A stretch of 9,433 bases of DNA from Rhizosphaericola sp047606825 (GTDB lineage Bacteria; Bacteroidota; Bacteroidia; Chitinophagales; Chitinophagaceae): NCBI GenBank assembly GCA_047606825.1, contig JASGDY010000015.1, positions 1 to 9,433 on the forward strand, written 5' to 3'. The position numbers were made by a program, and so were the translations under genes. Position 1 is the stretch's first letter, and the number at the start of each line of letters is the position of its first letter. The notes under the pieces were generated by a model, which saw only the letters and a list, made by a program, of their open reading frames with translations, did not search any database and was not told the DNA's origin. Positions 6,030-9,433 of the stretch are shown here, in pieces.

Positions 6030-8009
6030 ATGAAACAATTGTCTTTCATCCTATTGCTTATCATTGGCATATTGACCAATAGCTGCGCCCAAAATCCCAA
6101 AATGGACTTTTCCGCGCAGCGTCTTTCCGACTCTACCGTCGAGCTGAAAATCGCCGTAAAAATACCCGACGGCGCGAAGCTCTACACCACCCAAAAGAAA
6201 ACGGACGACGATCTCGTGTCCACGTTGACGCTGGACTCGTCGCTGGCCCAATATGCACACGCCGCCGTGAAAGAGGACGGAAAACTGCAAACGGAACAGG
6301 ACGCGACGGTGCAGATGGCGACTTCGTTCTATACGGACAGCGTCACCATCAGCCAAGTACTGTCGATTCCCAGCACGCAGGACATCCGTGTCAAGGGCAG
6401 TTTCAGTTGGATGGAAAAAGTTGGCGAAGACTTCCCGGCAGGAGACACGACGTTCAGCGTCGGGATTGCTCCGTTGACGGGAAAGGTGGACAAGAAAGAC
6501 AGTTCTGCCGAGAATACAATGGACCCTTTGGGAAGCGACAACAGCAATCCGCTAAATATTTTCTGGGTTTGTTTCCTCGCGGGTCTGGTAATGGTGTTCA
6601 CGCCATGTGTATTCCCGCTGATACCCGTGACGGTCAGTTTTTTCCTGAAGAAAAGCGATTCCAAAGCACAAGGTGTGCGCAACGCTTTGTGGTACTCGCT
6701 TTCCATCATATTGATTTACACGATTCCGACATTTATCATCACGGCGATATTTGGACAGGAAGCGATGTACAAAATCGCGACGAGTGTCGCCGCGAATATC
6801 CTGTTCTTCGTGATATTCATCGTATTTGCGGTTTCCTTTTTTGGGGCGTTTGAGTTGGCGTTGCCCAACTCGTGGGCGAACAAGGCGGACGCGAAGTCCA
6901 GCAAAGGCGGCTTGATGGGGATTTTCTTCATGGCGTTGACCTTGGTCATCGTTTCGTTTTCCTGTACGGGACCGATTGTCGGTACGCTGTTGGCACAGGT
7001 GAGCGGCACCTCCGCGAAGATGGCACCTGTATTGGGAATGCTCGGACTGAGCGCAGGGCTGGCGATACCGTTTTCCCTGTTTGCCTTCTTCCCTTCCCTG
7101 CTGAAATCCCTGCCCAAAAGCGGCGGCTGGCTCAACAGCGTCAAAGTCGTTTTCGGGTTTGTGGAACTCGCATTGGCGATGAAGTTCCTGTCCAACGTGG
7201 ATTTGATTTATGGTTGGCATCTGCTGGACAGGGAAATATTTTTGGTGATATGGATTGTGTTGAGCCTGTTGGCGGGCTTGTATTTATTAGGCAAAATCAA
7301 GTTTTCGCATGACAGCGACCTGAAATATGTTTCGATTCCGCGACTGTTTTTTGCGATAGCGGCATTCTGTTTTGGCGTTTATTTGATTCCCGGATTGTGG
7401 GGCGCACCTTTGAAAAAAATGAGTGGTTTGCTGCCGCCGCCCAATACGCAGGACTTCAACCTCAACGAGCTCCAATATAAAATCGGCGCAGTAAAAACAT
7501 CGCCCACATCCTCCGACAATGGGGCGGCGCAACCACCCAAACTATACACGGACAAGCTGCACGACGCCCCGTTTGGACTGACGACGTATTATGATTTGGA
7601 CGAGGGCATCGCTGCCGCAAAAGCCTTGAACAAGCCCATCATGCTGGACTTTACCGGACACTCCTGCACCAACTGCCGCAAGATGGAAAACGAGGTCTGG
7701 AGCAACCCCGAAGTGCTGGACCGACTGCGCAACAATTTTGTCATCGTCAGCCTGTACACCGACGAATATTCCGACCTGCCGTCCAGCCAAGTCTATAAAA
7801 ACAAAGACGGCAAGGAAATCACGACATTGGCGGACAAGGCCAAAGATTATGAAGTTTCCAAATTCGGACTTTTGTCGCAGCCGCTTTACATGTTTATCGA
7901 CCTCGACCAAAAACCGTTGAGCGACATTAAATATGGTTACGATTCGGATATTGAGAAATTCAAAAAACATCTGGATACGGTGAAAGGAAAGTTTGAGAAT
8001 GAAAAATGA
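6030..8009 (+). CDS. dsbD: Protein-disulfide reductase DsbD (thiol:disulfide interchange protein)
   Basis: A 659-aa inner-membrane protein that moves reducing power from cytoplasmic thioredoxin across the membrane to exported thiol proteins. Domains in order: an N-terminal export signal with a possible lipobox ending at Cys19 (or cleavage after CAQ); an alpha-like domain (about 25-146); a membrane domain of eight or so helices (about 174-460) with redox cysteines Cys193 (TPCVFP) and Cys312 (SFSCTG); and a C-terminal thioredoxin domain (about 515-655) with CTNC (Cys546, Cys549) and a cis-Pro region LLSQPLY (614-620). The alpha domain lacks the expected cysteine pair: where the neighbouring small protein has CNDHEC, this one has a KVGED-containing segment after GSFSWME. 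The thioredoxin and membrane centres are intact, so it should still be active. The ATG at 6030 gives the signal sequence at once. Confidence 0.95.
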   Translation: MKQLSFILLLIIGILTNSCAQNPKMDFSAQRLSDSTVELKIAVKIPDGAKLYTTQKKTDDDLVSTLTLDSSLAQYAHAAVKEDGKLQTEQDATVQMATSFYTDSVTISQVLSIPSTQDIRVKGSFSWMEKVGEDFPAGDTTFSVGIAPLTGKVDKKDSSAENTMDPLGSDNSNPLNIFWVCFLAGLVMVFTPCVFPLIPVTVSFFLKKSDSKAQGVRNALWYSLSIILIYTIPTFIITAIFGQEAMYKIATSVAANILFFVIFIVFAVSFFGAFELALPNSWANKADAKSSKGGLMGIFFMALTLVIVSFSCTGPIVGTLLAQVSGTSAKMAPVLGMLGLSAGLAIPFSLFAFFPSLLKSLPKSGGWLNSVKVVFGFVELALAMKFLSNVDLIYGWHLLDREIFLVIWIVLSLLAGLYLLGKIKFSHDSDLKYVSIPRLFFAIAAFCFGVYLIPGLWGAPLKKMSGLLPPPNTQDFNLNELQYKIGAVKTSPTSSDNGAAQPPKLYTDKLHDAPFGLTTYYDLDEGIAAAKALNKPIMLDFTGHSCTNCRKMENEVWSNPEVLDRLRNNFVIVSLYTDEYSDLPSSQVYKNKDGKEITTLADKAKDYEVSKFGLLSQPLYMFIDLDQKPLSDIKYGYDSDIEKFKKHLDTVKGKFENEK

Positions 8010-8035
8010 ATGATGAATAAGTAATTGAACTGATG

Positions 8036-8073
8036 AAAAACGGAGCGGGTAAAATACTCGCACCGTTTTTTTT
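8036..8073 (+). terminator. Rho-independent terminator of dsbD
   Basis: AAAAACGGAGCGGGT (8036-8050) pairs with ACTCGCACCGTTTTT (8056-8070) with one A-A mismatch and one G-U pair, and the second arm runs into eight T. It lies 27 bases after the dsbD stop. Confidence 0.88.
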
Positions 8074-8184
8074 ATAATTTGAATTTAGTTAAATAATAGT
8101 TAATTTATATAATAATTACAACCCAACAACCAGCAGAATACATCTTTAAAGAAAGAAAGAAAGAATTAATACATACTTATATAT

Positions 8185-8192
8185 TAACTTTC
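8185..8192 (+). promoter_or_regulatory. Possible -7 box for the thioredoxin-family gene
   Basis: TAACTTTC is one mismatch from TAnnTTTG, but lies only 9 bases before the ATG, which would give an almost leaderless message. The 128 bases between the dsbD terminator and this gene are very A+T-rich and include four copies of AAAG (8148-8163); no better promoter was seen. Confidence 0.3.
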
Positions 8193-8201
8193 ATTATTAT
8201 T

Positions 8202-9338
8202 ATGAAATATTTACTTTGCTACACGATTGGTCTTTTCCTTTGTGCGAAAGCTACTGCGCAAATACCATTTAATTTGACGGTTCATTTTTCCAAAGAAATC
8301 GTCAAATTAAACATGAATGTTGTGATAAACAATGGAAAGGAATATCGAGAACATATACTTGCCGATTCCATGAATGGGACATTACAGATTACGGACTCTG
8401 TATTTGCCAAATATGCTGTTGTGAATATTTACTATCAGGAAAACAATTACCCAGTAAAGAAAGCCTATTTCATAAAAGGCATTGGTAACCAGATTGACAT
8501 CTTATTGGATACATCCACTCAAAAAATCAGTTTTCAACCGACCAGCGCGGTCATTGACCAAGACAGTGTCGGGAGAATGGAGTTGACAAAGTTGGTTCAA
8601 CCTGAAAAAGATTCTTTAGTTCATTACAGTAACGAACCAGAAAAAATCCCTCCTTTCTTTTCCGCTTATAGAGCCAAAATGCTGTTGTTCATTTCGCAGC
8701 ATCCCGACCTGTATTTGTCACTCATTACATTTAGGGATGGGATTCTTAGTTCTGGCCCTATGGATGGCGTGTCCATGGATTCTTTACAACATTTTTACAT
8801 TAAATACCTGCATCCAAGATACATCAATACTTATGAAGATACGTCCATACAACAAGCACTTGACTATGCCATGCTGACAATAGGAAAGAAGCTGCCGACA
8901 TTTCTTTATAAGGATGTCAATGACAAGACCGTCGATTTACAACAACTCAACAGCAAGTATGTACTTTTGAATTTCTGGGCAAGTTGGTGTGGTCCGTGCG
9001 TTAAGGAAATTCCAATTTTGAATGAGATAAGGAAGCAATATCCTTCGGACTTTTTGGAGTTTGCCTTCGTCACATTGGATGAATCCAAAGACGTTGAGAA
9101 GAAAGCGTCTTTACAACACAAAAATACTTATGGCATTCATTTTATGTCTAATCAAGAGATGCTTAGGAAATGTAATTATGGTGGCGCAATTCCTATAACG
9201 TATATCATCAACAGGGAGACGGGCGAGCTTTTATTGATAGCAAAAGGTTCTAATAATGTACACGATATTGAGGAGAAATTGCGGAAGCTGTATGGGGTAT
9301 TGTTAAGTAAATATACTTTTTGTATATTTGCATCATGA
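8202..9338 (+). CDS. Exported TlpA/ResA-like thioredoxin-family protein, 3' end altered by an insertion sequence
   Basis: A 378-aa protein likely acting as a thiol-disulfide oxidoreductase outside the cytoplasm. Seen: a signal peptide (1-20, ending ATAQ), an unrecognised beta-rich N-terminal region (about 21-110) of the kind that precedes TlpA-like domains in Bacteroidota, a helical linker (about 120-225), and a C-terminal thioredoxin domain (about 226-365) with NFWASWCGPC (active-site Cys263 and Cys266) and cis-Pro331 in GAIPITY. The last natural-looking segment is DIEEKLRKLYG; the final residues (LLSKYTFCIFAS) appear to be read from IS sequence, and the TGA stop overlaps the transposase ATG. 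Only a few native residues are likely lost, so function may survive. The gene is visibly richer in A+T than dsbD. DsbD is a plausible source of reductant, by inference. Confidence 0.88.
   Translation: MKYLLCYTIGLFLCAKATAQIPFNLTVHFSKEIVKLNMNVVINNGKEYREHILADSMNGTLQITDSVFAKYAVVNIYYQENNYPVKKAYFIKGIGNQIDILLDTSTQKISFQPTSAVIDQDSVGRMELTKLVQPEKDSLVHYSNEPEKIPPFFSAYRAKMLLFISQHPDLYLSLITFRDGILSSGPMDGVSMDSLQHFYIKYLHPRYINTYEDTSIQQALDYAMLTIGKKLPTFLYKDVNDKTVDLQQLNSKYVLLNFWASWCGPCVKEIPILNEIRKQYPSDFLEFAFVTLDESKDVEKKASLQHKNTYGIHFMSNQEMLRKCNYGGAIPITYIINRETGELLLIAKGSNNVHDIEEKLRKLYGVLLSKYTFCIFAS
9309..9329 (+). repeat. 8-bp inverted repeat over the transposase promoter
   Basis: AAATATAC (9309-9316) and GTATATTT (9322-9329) are perfect inverted repeats around TTTTT, and the right arm overlaps the TATATTTG -7 box. 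This is a possible operator for self-repression by the element, or simply part of its terminal sequence. Confidence 0.5.
9323..9330 (+). promoter_or_regulatory. Bacteroidota -7 promoter element for the IS1-like transposase
   Basis: TATATTTG matches TAnnTTTG perfectly and ends 4 bases before the transposase ATG, so transcription would start at or beside the start codon. Confidence 0.5.
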
Positions 9339-9433
9339 AATGTGTGAAATGTAATTCAGAAAACAAGGTAAAACGCGGTTTTGTAAACGGTAATCAACGT
9401 TTTACGTGTATGGATTGCGGTTATAATTATACG
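9335..9433 (+). CDS. IS1-family transposase, N-terminal zinc-finger part (incomplete at window edge)
   Basis: The first 33 codons of an open frame that continues past the window. Seen: two CxxC pairs, CVKC (residues 3-6) and CMDC (24-27), with the intervening SENKVKRGFVNGNQRF and the following GYNYT. This is the InsA-type zinc-ribbon that binds the IS1 ends. In classical IS1 the protein is made as InsA plus a frameshifted InsAB' fusion, while many Bacteroidota elements encode one frame; which applies here cannot be seen. The start ATG overlaps the stop of the preceding gene (ATGA). It was too close to the window edge to show the DDE catalytic domain. Confidence 0.85.
   Translation, partial: MKCVKCNSENKVKRGFVNGNQRFTCMDCGYNYT

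Larger units (their letters stand above)
9294..9433 (+). mobile_element. Left end of an IS1-family insertion sequence, cut by the window edge
   Basis: The transposase start at 9335 and the abrupt change at the 3' end of the thioredoxin gene imply that the element begins about 40 bases upstream, near the GGGG at 9294-9297. The boundary is an estimate: the right end, inverted repeat and target duplication lie outside the window. Confidence 0.65.

Noticed and set aside
8148..8163. (AAAG)4 tract as a phase-variation repeat
   Set aside because: Only four copies, outside the coding frame and in a generally A-rich leader; noted but not persuasive.

Overview
The window looks like a chromosomal segment of a Bacteroidota bacterium, possibly Chitinophagaceae-like. 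Four genes are preceded by a perfect match to the Bacteroidota -7 promoter element TAnnTTTG (upstream of the oxidoreductase, purQ, the small DsbD-alpha-like gene and the transposase). The exported thioredoxin-fold proteins are also of the type common in that phylum. Species cannot be named from the sequence.

Left half (101-4464), all on the minus strand, in transcription order: a CLC-family antiporter carrying the sequence signature of fluoride/proton exchangers (CLC-F), an exported alpha/beta-hydrolase, a Dps-type ferritin, and a PaaE-like FAD/2Fe-2S oxidoreductase. dps has its own terminator and the oxidoreductase its own promoter, so this is not one long operon.

The regulatory centre of the window is 4465-4668, between the antiporter and the divergent purQ gene. 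On the minus strand, 4531-4586 folds as a fluoride (crcB-type) riboswitch: the P1 helix, the GNRA-capped second helix and the long-range pseudoknot can all be paired by hand. Between it and the antiporter start are a terminator-like hairpin and a perfect 12-bp inverted repeat. One arm of the repeat overlaps the pseudoknot strand and the other ends one base before the ATG. This suggests that fluoride binding frees the start codon, giving a fluoride-sensing, fluoride-exporting unit.

Right half (4669-9433), all on the plus strand: purQ (purine synthesis), then a periplasmic thiol-redox group. This consists of a stand-alone DsbD-alpha-like protein with its cysteine pair, a full-length DsbD whose own N-terminal domain has lost those cysteines, and a TlpA/ResA-like thioredoxin lipoprotein-type or secreted protein. 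The likely division of labour is electron flow through DsbD to the separate alpha domain and other exported thioredoxin-fold partners. The last gene is clearly richer in A+T than dsbD, and its 3' end runs into an IS1-family insertion sequence, of which only the first 33 transposase codons lie in the window.

No tRNA, rRNA or CRISPR array was seen.
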